A stretch of 64,000 bases of DNA from Nemania diffusa. Its lineage: Eukaryota; Ascomycota; Sordariomycetes; Xylariales; Xylariaceae. Both the position numbers and the translations under genes were made by a program. The notes under the pieces are model-generated. The model searched no databases. It was not told the origin of the DNA and worked only from the letters and a program-made list of their open reading frames with translations. The stretch lies in contig JBBPUQ010000005.1 in the NCBI GenBank assembly GCA_038501195.1, forward strand, positions 4,774,001-4,838,000. The letters run 5' to 3'. Shown here piece by piece: positions 37,965-49,801 of this stretch. The first letter of the stretch is position 1. Each line of letters opens with the position of its first letter.

Positions 37965-39359
37965 TGTAATACCTAATGTTGGAGAATTAAGTCCCCGAGT
38001 GAATAAAAGGCTCGCTAGTAGTTAGGAAGAAGGGGAAAGCACCGAGGGGACCAGAGGCCCTATCTATATTGCCAAAACACTACTACGGCCACCCCTATAA
38101 GGCCTGAGGATATCATCACCTGACACCCCATGGCACCGGACATTCCGCAATTCTGGGTGTTGACTGAGCGATGAATATTCCCTAAGGTTCACTACGACGT
38201 CTAAGGCGGGGGCTTATAACGTGTCGCGTGGTGCAAGGCACAAGTCATATCGAGGGAAAACAATAATAATAAACAAGTACAGAGGTTCAAGTGGCCCGTG
38301 CGAGCATTTACGCTCATCCATCGTAAGCCTTCATATAAGTATTAGCTGGGAGTTTTCTTCATAATAAATCGATTCGAGAAGAGAAGCTAACGTAAGGCGT
38401 GGAATGATGATAGAAGATACAAGGCCCAAAGATAGGAGCAATAAAAATATATGAAAGGAAAGATAAAATAGTTGATAATATGTTTCGAAATTAGTTTCAT
38501 GATCACGATATCTGCCTACTCGCCTGGGCATTTGGTAGCTTGTGTAAAGAAGGCCAGAATATAAGTAGACGAATTAACTAATTGGTACAAAAGAGTTTCT
38601 CCCGCATCGGGCAATCATCTGCGACTTATAAATTGAATATTTGTAATAATCATTTTTCGACGTCGACCGGATCAGTTTTCCAAGTTCGATAGTCAGGAGT
38701 AATTCTCGGCTCGGTGACTTCGAATGGGCATTAGAGGGCGCTAGATTGAAGTGGCTAGTAGTCTAGATAGCGGTACCTAGACTGGATTAATGTGGCTGGA
38801 TTGGACTTCTGAGATTAACAGTTTTTTCTGCATGTGTGTGGCACCTGCCACGGAGTGCCAGCGCCTAGTGTCTGGTAGGACCCTGGCAGGCCTAACGGCC
38901 CTGAATATACGCATACCATCTCTCCAAATCGGTGAGTTGATATGATTGACCACCTAGATAGAGTTTTCGTAGTAGATTTCTTATGACCGCCAAGTTGCCT
39001 ACCTAGATAATGAAGGAAGAACGTAATAAAAATGAATAAATAGGGAGCGGAATACCGAGCAAGTAATTTTCATCACGTGACTAGCGTAAGTGCTGCGGAA
39101 GGACCAACGTGCGCAAGCCACACCTATTCACTGCACCCATTCACCATTAGCCACACTAGGTCGCCTAGGGCAAGACCCCCATATATTTTTTTTCCAACAT
39201 TGAATTTCGAAAGGAAGAGTTGCAATCAACACACTACCGCAAATTTCCCCACCGAACTCCCAACGCTCCCGCATCCATCCCCCGACGGCATCACCACGAC
39301 ATCAGGCCCCCAAATCCACCACTGCCTATTCCACCGAGCAACTCTAGAGGATTTTCATC
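37965..39359. other. Intergenic, no supportable gene
   Basis: About 1.4 kb between the start of the NLR-like locus (minus) and the uS14 start codon (plus), so it should hold both promoters. Base composition is normal. A 66-codon minus frame at 38,331-38,531 is Leu/Ile/Ser-rich with no recognisable motif. A T-rich stretch at 39,184-39,197, some 165 bp before the uS14 ATG, is typical of fungal ribosomal-protein promoters or leaders. Confidence 0.5.
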
Positions 39360-39637
39360 ATGTCGCACGATTCAGTATGGGGAAGCCGCCCTCACGGGTA
39401 CGGCAAGGGCGCGCGTCAATGGTAGGCAACCCTGGTCTCGAAATTGCTCTGCTGCGACTAATCAAATCTTCGCAGCCGGATCTGCACTCACCGCGCCGGT
39501 CTCATCCGCAAGTATGGCCTCGAGCTGTGCCGTCAATGCTTCCGTGAGCAGGCGGGTCGTATCGGCTTCATCAAGGTTTGTCCATCAATCAGTCCTCTTA
39601 TTTTTGCGGTGGCATCTGACAATTTTAGTACCGATAA
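39360..39637 (+). CDS. rps29: 40S ribosomal protein uS14 (S29)
   Basis: Three short exons, 39,360-39,421, 39,476-39,575 and 39,629-39,637, encode exactly 56 residues, the normal eukaryotic S29 length. The protein begins [20 protein letters not shown], contains the zinc ribbon CRIC and CRQC (Cys21, 24, 39, 42) around [14 protein letters not shown], and ends GRIGFIKYR. It binds 18S rRNA in the head of the small subunit, and the four cysteines hold one zinc ion. Introns are 54 nt (donor GTAGGC, branch CTAAT, acceptor CAG) and 53 nt (donor GTTTGT, acceptor TAG). The last exon encodes only Tyr-Arg-stop. The gene is easily missed because no exon is longer than 100 bases and longer unrelated frames overlap it. 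Identification is by recognised sequence and precise length. Confidence 0.96.
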
Positions 39638-41356
39638 TCGCCCGTCACCCAACCATGGCTCCGGCCCCCTCCCCGTCATCGTCATCTGTCGCTCGACATA
39701 GCACACGTCACACGAACTAGGAATTGAGACGAGGAGACTACTAGGAAAAAGCTCATATTACGGACACACAAGGAGTGGTCACAGGGCTAGGCTAGTGTAT
39801 TAGGGACCGAGAGCCAAAAACAAAACAAATTTCTACACATTCTGACCTGCTGCCGTTCGCCTTGAATACCGTGATATTAAACAGGCCCAGTGCTCTCCGC
39901 CTATTGTGACAGCTAACCGGGGGAAGTGCCGAGCAAGCTACAGTGGCAAGCCGCCTCAGCATTCTACTGCGTACGATACAGCTACTATGGCATCATGAAC
40001 TTGGCCAATTGGTTACAGCAGGTTCTAAATGTTCGCCAGCGCGCCGAGTTAGACCTTCTGCCTTCTGTTCTTCAGAGTTTCTAAAAGACGGCCTGGGTGG
40101 CAATTCCATACCCACCAGCCACAACAAACCAAAAATTGTGGGCTAAGGCTCTTCAGATAAGGTAGCAGATGATCCGCTTCTCTCTCTAGTGTACCAAAGG
40201 CTGAGATTGAAAGTCATTTTCTAGTCTGATTGCAACGGTTTGATCATGCCCAATCGTAACAACAGCCCAAACCGTCGTCGGCATGGATCACCGAAGCATC
40301 CACTTCTCTCTACTCACGTCCTGACATGTTACGCTGTAGCTGCTTTCCTAAGTAAGACAACAAGACTAAGAACGCGAATCTGACGCAGACGATTCCGCAA
40401 GCGATACAATATCCGAGATAGACTTAGGACGCAAACTTAGAAGTAGAATGTTACGAGGAACATCTTAAACACATGCTTTGGAATCGCTATCTGTAACATC
40501 AAGTATCAACCCTGCCGCCTGGGCTCACGTAGCAGACTACATACTTACCGAGTAGCACCAGGACAATAAATTTGAAACTGAATAGGGCGTCTATTGAAAA
40601 TCTCTTAGCGAGATTGCCTGAGCCTGTCATAATACTGCATAAATTTTGATACATACACTTATTAAACTTGATAGCTAACTTCGGGTTTAGACGAGCTCTT
40701 GCAAAGCTGGAACCCAGTCATTGGGCAACTTCAATCTATGTACGGGTGTCTCTTTCGTAAGTTTCCGGATACGCAATTAATCACGCCGAACTCCGCCGGC
40801 GTACAATGTGGCGACAAGCATATTAGGACGATGCGTCTAGGTTACGAGATAATGAGGCAGACACGATCGCGTAACACCTACGAGGACTATTGCCAATAAG
40901 ATTGCGGCATGTCGTTACGAATGAATCAAGCAACTAGACCGACGAACATGTGTGAAGAAAATACTCTATCAACATCGTGTGGTATAACTATTATGATTCA
41001 AGTCCTCTGCAAGATTATCACTCGGAATGAGGGCACCACTCATACCTAAATCATTCAAAAATACTTGTTCAAAATTTACAACTGCGCTCGCTACAAGAAA
41101 GAGCATAATTTCTTGATCCCGTGACTGTAGTCTTCATCGACGTGTTCGTCGTGCATGGTATCATTGTCTTTACATTAACGTCTACCTAAACTAGATCGTC
41201 GCTTTTAATTCAGCCGCTATCCCGCCGCAAAACGCTTGACTACGCCTTCAACTCCCCTCCAAGGTTAGGTTGTACAAGATATGATAATATTGGACATTGA
41301 GCAATATATATGAGGCGACCTGGTATGTGTGTCCTGATATATATATGGCTTTCATC
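39638..41356. other. Intergenic, no supportable gene
   Basis: 1.7 kb between the convergent uS14 gene (plus) and transcription-factor gene (minus), so it should contain both 3' untranslated regions. The short open frames at 39,943-40,146 and 40,699-40,899 have no recognisable motif, no compositional bias and no convincing introns. Nothing else was seen. Confidence 0.5.
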
Positions 41357-44300
41357 TCAAGGCGTCGGCTTAAAGAGCCAATCGCTATTCGCATCCACCA
41401 TGAAGTTCGTTATGTTAAATTCGTTCGGCACGCCATTGGCGCCGTTTTCGCCGCTGACGGGCGTGTCTACGGCCATGTCGCCCCCGTTCGGACCAGCCGA
41501 CGCCTCGTGGCTCATCGGGAGCCGGGGCACGTTGAAGAAGTCGAAGACGTCTAGGTATTCAAGCTCGTTCGGGGCCGGCGTGCGAGCCGGCGTCACACTA
41601 GGAAGCCGGCTGGGCACGCCAGTCAGATGCCGCGGTTGGTGGCTGATGAGGAAATCTAGGTCGAATGCCGTTCTTCTCATATCGGCGAGGATCTTCACCG
41701 ATGAGGGCGTGATACGCTCCCCTGTCTGCCCCACGGCGCGCTCACTGTCGCTGTGTTCGTCGAGCACCCTCTGGAGTAACTTGCAGTATCGCGCTGCGAC
41801 AGGCCAGTACCGGCCCATCTCACGCAGCGTGTCCACAAGGAAGGCAATTTGCGGCGCAAGCTTGTGCTCCACCGTCGAGCCGTGGACAAGTAGCAGACGA
41901 GCGGCTACCCATAACGTGAAGGCAAAAGGAGGCCCCAGTTTCGTCAGCATACCGTTCTGCACAACAAACTCGCCGAGAGCAGCGATGTTCTCAACCGCCC
42001 CATGACAGCGCTGGCTTGCACTATAAGATGGCGTGAAGATGGGGGAGCGAGTTGTGGGATAGGCAGCCGACGAGTGTAGTCGGATGACAGCCGTGTGATA
42101 TGTAGCATGCAGCATAACCCATCCCGCGTTCAGGGTTTTGTTACATCCAGGCTGAAATAGTTTAGCCATGCTGCCGTATTCCCCTGGAAGCCCGAATTTC
42201 CACGAAGCCAACTTGTTGTCCAGTTCCTTATACCGGAGCTGCCATTGCTCTACGTCGTTTAACGCGCCAATATCGACGGGGAGTCGGAGAAACTGATGTA
42301 TTTCGGAGAGAATACCGAGAATTTCGATATAATACGAGAATGCCCCTAGGTTTTCGGGCTTATTTATTTCGTGGTCTGGTTGCTCCTGAGATCGGTCTTG
42401 CGTGTTAAACCATCTGGTATCGATTTTTTGATTCTTGATCCAGAGGTCATCCCGACAGGGCAAGCTCCGGTCGATATCTTTATCAGCCAATCCAAAGTCA
42501 AAAGCTGTAGCAATGGTAGCATATCGATCCAATAGATAAATCATCCAAAATAATCGACGTCTTGACTCCTCCTCGATAAAATCCTGAGGTTCTGGGAGAA
42601 CCATGGCTCGTAACGTGTAAATGGAGGCATAACTAGGCGAGACCGAGAACGAGTTGCTCTCCACGGCAAGGCCTAGTTGCACAACAGACCGAGTGATGAG
42701 AGCCATGATGTTCCATCCAGGGGGCCCATTACTACTGCCGCAAAGGTCCAGGGCCAGGATCACTAAGGCCTGGAGTGATTTAACCGATGAGTTGTCTAGA
42801 CCATATAGGAGCACTCTTTGTTTCGAGACATCGTGATAATGCCGCCTCCGTTCATCGGTGAGCCGGGCATCGGTTGAGAAGCGTAGAGTCGTAGCTACTA
42901 TGGCATGTAGTAATATCCTGTCTGCCTCGTCAAGCGTAGATGGCCCGAAGAGGGCATCTAAAGTGGTCTTCCGGTGGAGAATGGGACACCAGGTATTAAT
43001 ATGTTTGAAGTATAAGTCGGCTAGCCCGTACAGGAGATCATAAGGGGGAAGGTCCTGGTCGGGGGAGATCTGCGTCTGACTCTGGGCCATAACCATCCCG
43101 GGGGACTGAAGAGACTGCTGGTGTGGCTGACCATAGTAATCCTGGGTGGTTGTACTCGGTTGCATCGTAGATAGATGACTGGGGGGAGAGATGCCGGCAG
43201 GCTGCATCTGCGCGGAGAATCCATCATTCACCGAATGTATGGAAGCGGAGGGTGGCGGGAGCCCGAAATCAGGGCCCTGGGTTGCGGACGAGAAGGAGAT
43301 GGGCTTCTGGAGGAACAAGGCAGTCTCGGCCTGGGGGGTTCTCATAGGCTCAGCGGGGCGGAAAAGGGGAGCAGGTTCCCGTGGAGTGCCATGATCACTA
43401 GAAAGGCTAGGGTTGCTATTACGCACACTCGGAGGCGGCAATGGGTGGTGAGTAGGCGAGGCGCTGAGGAAATTGGAGTTTAGGATTTCCGAGTGGGATC
43501 TCAGAATCTCCTCGAGCCTATCTAATCTCTGCTCTAGTTCCCTGCCATAACCAGCCCTCAATCCGGGTTTCTTGCGCTCGCGATATTCGCAACTCACTGA
43601 GTTGCGACGACACCAACCACACGAGGGTTGACCTCGGTCACATTTTACCTATATCGGGTTAGCAAGTAGAAGGTAGGCGGACACCGTAAATCGATCAGCG
43701 ACTTGCTTCCCCCTCAGTAGAGGCTATTCTTAGCAGAGGGTGTAGTAATAATAAACAGTGCGAACCTTTCTCTGTTTACATGTCTCGCAGCTTTGAGTGT
43801 GATGTTAGTATAAGTTATCTGCCATATGACAGGAGGAAAGGTGAGTTCATGGTTGGTGGAAATTTAACATATGGAGTAAAGATAGAGAATTGAATACATT
43901 ATAAGCTCGGCGAATCGACGCGACTTGTATCTATTCCATCTCTTGGACTCCTCGCTTTTGGAGAAGTGAGTAAGGTGGATCAGGAGGTTGCAGTGGTGCC
44001 GGATGTGACGAATGAATGGCCGATCAAGACAAGATAAGAACGAGACAAGGCGGGACCAGACAAGGCAAGACAAGACAGGCCAGTGCAGGGCGGGACAGGA
44101 CAGGGCCAGACTCACGAGACAGATATGGGTCTCTTGCGTTTCCCATTACGTAGGGCACCGGGGCTTTCATGATCGTCCTCCCCATCATTGTCGTTCTCAT
44201 CGGCGCTCATGAGATGGTTCCCATCGTCACTGTCATTCTCGACAGCGGAAAGGGGAGCAGCAGCGGCAGCAACAGCCACGGAGATGGAGGCGCGGGTATT

Positions 44301-44402
44301 ATGATGAGGTTCATCTGAGTGTCGTTTCAGCTGATGTTGGTGCTGGTGATGGTGATGCTGGTGATGCAGGCCGCCGTCCTGCGAGACCTGAGCGGTCTGC
44401 AT
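41357..44402 (-). CDS. Zn2Cys6 fungal-specific transcription factor
   Basis: Exons 44,116-44,402, 43,766-43,790 and 41,357-43,648 give about 867 residues. The zinc cluster is assembled across both introns: Cys97-x2-Cys100-x6-Cys107-x6-Cys114-x2-Cys117-x6-Cys124, followed by a basic linker and a short coiled coil (LEQRLDRLEEIL). Splice phases agree at both junctions; the second exon is only 25 nt and carries the first two cysteines. The start is the first ATG in frame (MQTAQVSQDG); before the cluster lie a His/Gln run, an Asp/Glu-rich patch and GKRKRPIS. The middle is Pro/Ser/Gln-rich. From about residue 313 the fungal-specific regulatory domain follows (YFKHINTWCPILHRKT and EEESRRRLFWMIYLLDRYAT). 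The first intron is long (325 nt). The target is unknown; position beside two L-rhamnose genes makes it a candidate pathway regulator. Confidence 0.9.
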
Positions 44403-46325
44403 GATTGGCAGGCCGCAGCCGTGCGGTGTTCTCGGTTCACAGTCCACAAGCACAAGTCCACAGTCCACAGTTTACAATTCGCAGCACAAGGCTCAGGGTA
44501 TTCTGATGCGGCAGTCGGGTTACTTCGGCGTTGCTGAGCGGTGTTAGCAGGCGAGGACGACTCGGCCACATGGCGAGCGAGTAAACTAAAAAAAAAAAAA
44601 AAGCTCGGGCTAATGTTAAGTAGAAGGGGGGAAGATAACATCAGGTACGGCAGCAACTAGGTAGGCAGATAGATACCTATCTACTTCGGCAGACAGACGG
44701 ACAGACAAGACAGATAGATAGAGAGTTATGCAGCTTACCCGGCGTGGTGGTAGTGTGTCTAGGTCGATTTACCTAGAGGAAAGTCAATCGTCCTTTTCTG
44801 GGGTTCTTAATCTGGGGGCGCTGGGGTCAGGCGGGTCGGCTTTTTGGGGCGCCTTAAAATATACGCCTTTTGCCATTGTGGGGGGGACGCCTTTTTCCCC
44901 CAGGGAGACCCAGAGACACAGCCATTGGTCCAGAGGGGGCGCATGTGGGCCGCTCGGATGCCCTAGGCAAGGAATGGTCTTGGTGGTCTTGGCACCTAGG
45001 GCGCTAACAATAATGAGGCACTTATTTTACAGCCGTTAAGCCAACCCAGCACACGAAGTAATTAAATCACGTACAACTGTAGGTAGATAGATGCGTTACC
45101 CATTATTATGCATTGATGCGGATATTTCACTTCGGTTCTCTTTTATTGTTATTGTTATCACCAATCCTCTATCCATCCATCCATCCATCTCTCTGCCTGA
45201 CATGTATCTATAATATAGACTATGAACACCAACAAGGTCTGGAAGAACGGATGCACGCCGCCCATTCAGGTACTTATGCATGCGCCTTTATTTCACCTCA
45301 TTTCTCCAACTCTTGCCGAGGCTAGGCATTGCTTAACGGATGAGAAGACCAAACCAGGAGTAGTTGTGCTACAAGATGCCGGCCTAATGTATAATAGTGG
45401 ACACTTCTCTCTCCATGGGTTTGCACAACATACCGCTCTTCTTCTGGTTCCCTGCTCAAAATTTTAATTTTTTTTATATGTACAGAATGCGGGGAAGCTG
45501 ACCGATTTCCCCTCTTAGCCCCCGGACAAGCAGAACGGGGTTGGGGGTTGGGTCAATCGGTCAATCCATCCACTCCATCCCTGCATCACCCATCCCAAGC
45601 CCCAAGCCATTATTCGGGGAAAACAGGGGTAACCGATCGAATCACTCCCCCGGAGACACGTGCCTGTCTCGGGATCCCAAGAGACAAGATAGCTGGTGTG
45701 GTTGGCAGAATAGAAAGTTAAGTGAATGATGATTCATAAGGGTTATGCTAATTTATATTGTAGACATGATAACTTACGCGTATAAGTAGGTATGCATAAC
45801 TTACAAGTCAGGGACGGAGGGAGAGGTCGACGCTGTCTCCGTCTCCTCTTCCGGCGCATCGTGCAATGCAATGGGGTGGTAATGAAGCCATAATCGCTTA
45901 AAAAGCTACTATACTCCAGCCGTTGGTGATATACCTACCTATCCTAGGAGCAATACCGCACGCATGAGCATGTCTTCCATGGCGGTGGTGCGCTTATACC
46001 GATTCATATATACCTCTCTCTCTCTTTCTCTCTACCTATCTACAGCGTAGGAATGTGGTCTACCGTAGGCCTATCCAAATGGTTGGCCCTACATATCCCG
46101 AATCGAATGATCATGTCTTCTCTCGATTCACCACATAAGCTCTCCATCGTGTCCCACCTCATCACAGACTCCTTCCTCTCTGCATATTCCCCGTGAATGT
46201 CTCGTCATTCCTGTTCTCATTCTCATACCCCGACTTATCCATTCGTAGTAGTAATAGCAGCAGTAGAGATTGTAGGCATAGGCCTTATCTCCTTTATAAA
46301 CAAGGAGATATATATTTCTCTAGCC
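44403..46325. other. Intergenic: transcription factor promoter and dehydratase 3' region
   Basis: 1.9 kb upstream of the transcription factor and downstream of the dehydratase gene (both minus). It contains a 16-A run near 44,587, the CTGGGG cluster at 44,798-44,902, an ATCC tetranucleotide repeat at 45,170-45,190 and a CT-rich microsatellite at 46,014-46,033. Short open frames here carry no recognisable domain. No gene is supported. Confidence 0.5.
44798..44902 (+). promoter_or_regulatory. Cluster of CreA/Cre1-like sites upstream of the transcription factor
   Basis: Four matches to the carbon-catabolite-repressor consensus SYGGRG lie within 105 bp: CTGGGG at 44,798, 44,812 and 44,821, and CCCCAG (reverse orientation) at 44,897. 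They sit about 400-500 bp upstream of the proposed start codon. The consensus is short and degenerate, so single hits mean little; three identical CTGGGG words within 29 bp are more suggestive. Glucose repression of this regulator is an inference. Confidence 0.35.
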
Positions 46326-48216
46326 CTATGCAGCGACCAGGGCCTCGACACCACTAGTGATGTCATTTACTGGGATAGTTTTCTCATTTGGCTTCGTCTC
46401 TTCGATGGCGATAGACGGGACTTCAGGTGTAGCTTCAGGAACAGATTCTTCAGGTTTAGTTTCAGTCGGCTTCGCATCCTCCTTGGCTGCATCGGCAGCG
46501 GTAGGCTCAGACGTGGCCTCCGGTACGGCTTCGGCTACAGCCTCAGGAATGGTCTCAGGTGTCGCCTCAGCTGGTTTCGCACCCTCCTCGATGCTAACAA
46601 CAGGTGCCTCGGATTCAGGTGTGACCTCGGGTGCGACCTCAGGTACGACCTCAGGTATGGTCTCAAGTGCTGCCTCAGTTGGCTTGACATCTTCCTCGAC
46701 AGCAACGACAGGCGCCTCGGGCACCTCAGGCGTAGCCTCAACCTTAGGCCCGCTCATCGGCGCCGGGTTGAGCAGATAGTCTGACGGGATCAGCTTCGAC
46801 CTCGCTGCGGGGTTGAGCGTGAGGCCAAAACCGGGCTTATCGAGGTCGGCCGTCGTCAGGAAGCCATTAGTGGGGATAGGCTCATCAAGGAAGAGGTCGC
46901 CGAAGACGGGCAGCACGCTGCGGCCGTCGGGCGAGTTGGCGAGGTACTCCTGGAAGGGCGTGTTGGGCTGCGAGATGACGAAGTGATAACTATACGAACC
47001 GCTCGCGTGCGGCACGACGGGGATGTCGTAGGCGGCGGCCATGGCGGACACCTTGAGCAGCTCGGTGAGCCCGCCGAGCCACATGACGTCGGGCTGGATG
47101 ATGTCGAGGTTGCGGCCCTCGACGAGCTTGCGGAAGCCGAAGCGCGAGTACTCGTGCTCGCCCGTCGTGAACTTGAGCTGCGGGTGCGCGCGCTTGATCT
47201 GCGCGAAGCCGTCCGTGTCGTCGGGGCTCAGGCACTCCTCCCACCAGTTGATGTCGAGGTCCAGGCAGCGCCGCGCCAGCTCGATCGTGTACGACACGTT
47301 GAGGCTCATGTAGCAGTCCACCATGAGCGGGAAGTCCGGCCCCACGCTCTCGCGGTGCCGCCGCAGGAACTCGACGTTCTTCTTCATCCCCACGTGCCCG
47401 TCCGCCGGGCAGTACGGCAGCGGCACCTTGGCGCCCCAGAACCCCATCGCCTTGGCCGCTGCGGGTTCGGGACCCGTGCAGTAGAAGTCTAGGCGCTCGC
47501 GCGCGGCGCCGCCGATGAGCTTGTACACGGGCTCGTTCCGCAGCTTGCCGAGGAGGTCCCAGATGGCTAGGTCGATGACCGAGATGATGGCTGTGGGCAG
47601 GCCTTTGCGGCCGTAGAACATGGAGGCGCGGTACATCTGCTCGAATAAGAGGTTTGTATTCCGGGGGTCCGCGCCTATCAGGAATCGCTCAAAGTGCTTG
47701 TGAACGAGCCAGCAGGCGGGAGGGCCTATGAAGAGATTCGATTTAGTCATCTTGGTATTCTCATTCTAATGAGATCTAGGGATGTGTGTGCAAGAGAGAG
47801 AAAAGCAATTGCTTACCACCAAAGCCCGTGGCGATTCCTACGGTACCATCGGACGCTTCTATTTCCACTAGGAAGGATCCTAGGACGTTGATACCCCAGG
47901 TTGTTCTCGACTTCTTGTACTGGTCCCAGATAGAGCAGGGTGTTGAAATATCTGAATCGACCAACCTGTCAAAGACACATCGTGTAAGTCAAGACCCACC
48001 CACAACTGCTTCTACAACGAATGGATTGCCCGTCCACTTACCAGTGTCCGCCCTTCACATTATGATAATCACCGCCTAGTTCTTCGTTAGCATTGTTCTA
48101 TTATACACGTTGCATGTATGGAAGTGTGCCTAGGGAGGTCACGTACCCGATCCGACGCCATCTATAATAAAAGACCGAATGGCCTTAATGGTAGGGAATT
48201 GTCTGACAGACGCCAT
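46326..48216 (-). CDS. lra3: L-rhamnonate dehydratase with a long repeated C-terminal tail
   Basis: Exons 48,147-48,216, 48,042-48,075, 47,817-47,965 and 46,326-47,725 give 550 residues. It dehydrates L-rhamnonate to 2-keto-3-deoxy-L-rhamnonate, step 3 of the oxidative L-rhamnose pathway in fungi. It is an enolase-superfamily enzyme; expected residues are present: metal ligands Asp221 (LMVDCYMSL), Glu247 (WWEEC) and Glu274 (TTGEHEY), Asp297 (IIQPDVMW), catalytic His324 (VVPHAS) and N-terminal His34 (GGHW). The three introns (71, 76, 91 nt) are canonical and in phase. The catalytic core ends near residue 406. About 143 more residues follow, rich in Pro, Glu, Ala and Val, with a ~36-residue repeat starting EAPVV (near residues 421 and 457) containing KP-EA and ETIPE. 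Family members normally lack this tail. L-rhamnose 1-dehydrogenase is transcribed divergently next door. Confidence 0.92.
46340..46745 (-). repeat. Degenerate in-frame repeat coding the dehydratase tail
   Basis: The DNA for the C-terminal tail is made of imperfect short repeats of the GCCTCAGGT/GACCTCAGGT type within a ~108-base (36-codon) higher unit. Two units (EAPVVAVEED... and EAPVVSIEEG...) are clear and a third is partial. Reading frame is kept throughout, which suggests growth by slippage under selection for an open frame. Confidence 0.7.
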
Positions 48217-49801
48217 CGCTACTTGCTTCCTCCCAGGTACTCGGCAGGGGGTGTGACGGTGGCTTAAAGTCTCAGATTTTAGGTAACGCCACGGATGATC
48301 GATCGGCAGTGTGTCTTAGAGCTTATTCTCTCTCTATGTCTCACCTTGTCTCACGCCCCTTGCAGGTAAGTAAGTATCAGAGTCCAGTTTCGAGAGAGAA
48401 TTGGAAAATGTTCGATGAAAATAAATAAAAAGAAATAGTAGACAGAACTGAGCGTTTTATCCTTGGGGTTCGGAGGGACAAGAAAAACAGAGTAGAGAAG
48501 CGTAAACAAAGCTACGGCTTTGCCCTTCCTTTTCACGGCCTGTCTCGGTACGGGCTCACGGAGAAGCACGACCGCTCGATGATGTCGGTTGCGGAACTAA
48601 AAGCGAGTTGAGTGGCCACTCATCGGCGCCAGATCTGCCGACCTGAATACCTCGCCTTACCCTTTCTTGCCGTACTAGGTATATGTTTTATCTCGTCCCC
48701 CACAAGGTCGCGCGACCCAGAACGCCCCCGTACACACGTACACACGCCGCCTGTTCCCTACTTACATACAGGGGAAGTCATTTGATCGTTCGCATGCGTA
48801 TAGTATATATCTAGCTTGTAGCAGAGTTCAATTCGCACCGAGTCCGTTGTGAGCTATTTCGGCTTACTGCTCGGTAGTCTGAGACGCTAGTTTAGTGTCT
48901 ATTTCTAATAGTCGATATCCTGTAATTGTCTATTTTCTCGTATTCTAATTGGTAGATCCATAGTTCTACACCGTTCAACTATGATACAGAAACCCATGTG
49001 ATAGGTACAGAGTGTGTAATACTCATAATAATATCTACAAAGACAACAACAACTAACTACCTACGGTAGCCAAGAATGTGAAGCCAAGAATGTGAAAAGC
49101 CACGAGAATGTGGGGTAAGGGAGATGGTTAGTGCGGCGCGATGTCGAGCTTGTGAAGAACTCGTATGAGACTCGGGGTCTGTTACACCGAAGACCGGGGA
49201 CGCGGGGTGACAATGTTACAGTTTGAATTGACATGTGGTCACGATACCAGTGTAATAGCGCATCCGGATACCCGTCTTGGTGCATCAAGAACGGGAGAAG
49301 AATCGGCGATTGTGGGTGGGAAGAAGGTGCTAGATAGACTTTTGACTGCTGTTGGTCTGGTCTTTGAAGCAAACTAGTATCGTGAGTATAGTTTAGACTA
49401 TCTAGGATATTAGCACGTCTTGTCTCAGGAGTTTTCGAACAAGCATCTAAAACAATCAATTAATTAGATAATTAATCAACAATCAGGACGAAACAACCAA
49501 TTGTTGCACCAGCAAGATCATATTTGGTTACACGTTACCTTTTGAACTTACATATCACACGGATCTGAGACATGACTCTCTAGTGAACCATTACACTGCA
49601 GAAGAAATCCCGCGACTTCATCGTCAGGCCAAGAACCCCTGCAAATCCATCCACCATTGAAAAAGAAGCGCCAACACCAACCACTCCAGACGGATCGTGA
49701 GCTTGATCCAGCCAAACCACAACAGCACCTTCAAACCAGTATCTACATACCTACATACATACACACACACATAAAAGGGTGCACACACTCGCACCACCAC
49801 A
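48217..49801. promoter_or_regulatory. Shared divergent promoter region of the two L-rhamnose genes
   Basis: 1.6 kb between the start codons of the dehydratase (minus) and the L-rhamnose dehydrogenase (plus), so both promoters must lie here. SYGGRG (CreA-like) words occur as GTGGGG at 49,110, CCGGGG at 49,194 and GCGGGG at 49,202. A repeated ACATAC run at 49,746-49,772 directly precedes the dehydrogenase start. I see no further gene; the 132-codon minus frame at 49,061-49,459 has no recognisable motif. Co-regulation is inferred from the layout. Confidence 0.5.

Noticed and set aside
39077..39720. Plus-strand open frames of 156 and 166 codons
   Set aside because: They run through the uS14 exons and introns in other frames; the three-exon uS14 model explains the coding signal.
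41310..42005. Plus-strand open frame of 231 codons
   Set aside because: Shadow of the C-terminal part of the minus-strand Zn2Cys6 factor; Ser/Arg-rich without motifs.
46197..46784. Plus-strand open frame with Arg/Gly/Leu repeats
   Set aside because: Antisense of the repeated tail of the dehydratase; repeats keep several frames open.
46983..47492. Plus-strand open frame of 169 codons, Val/Arg/His/Glu-rich
   Set aside because: Antisense shadow of the G/C-ending codons of the dehydratase core.
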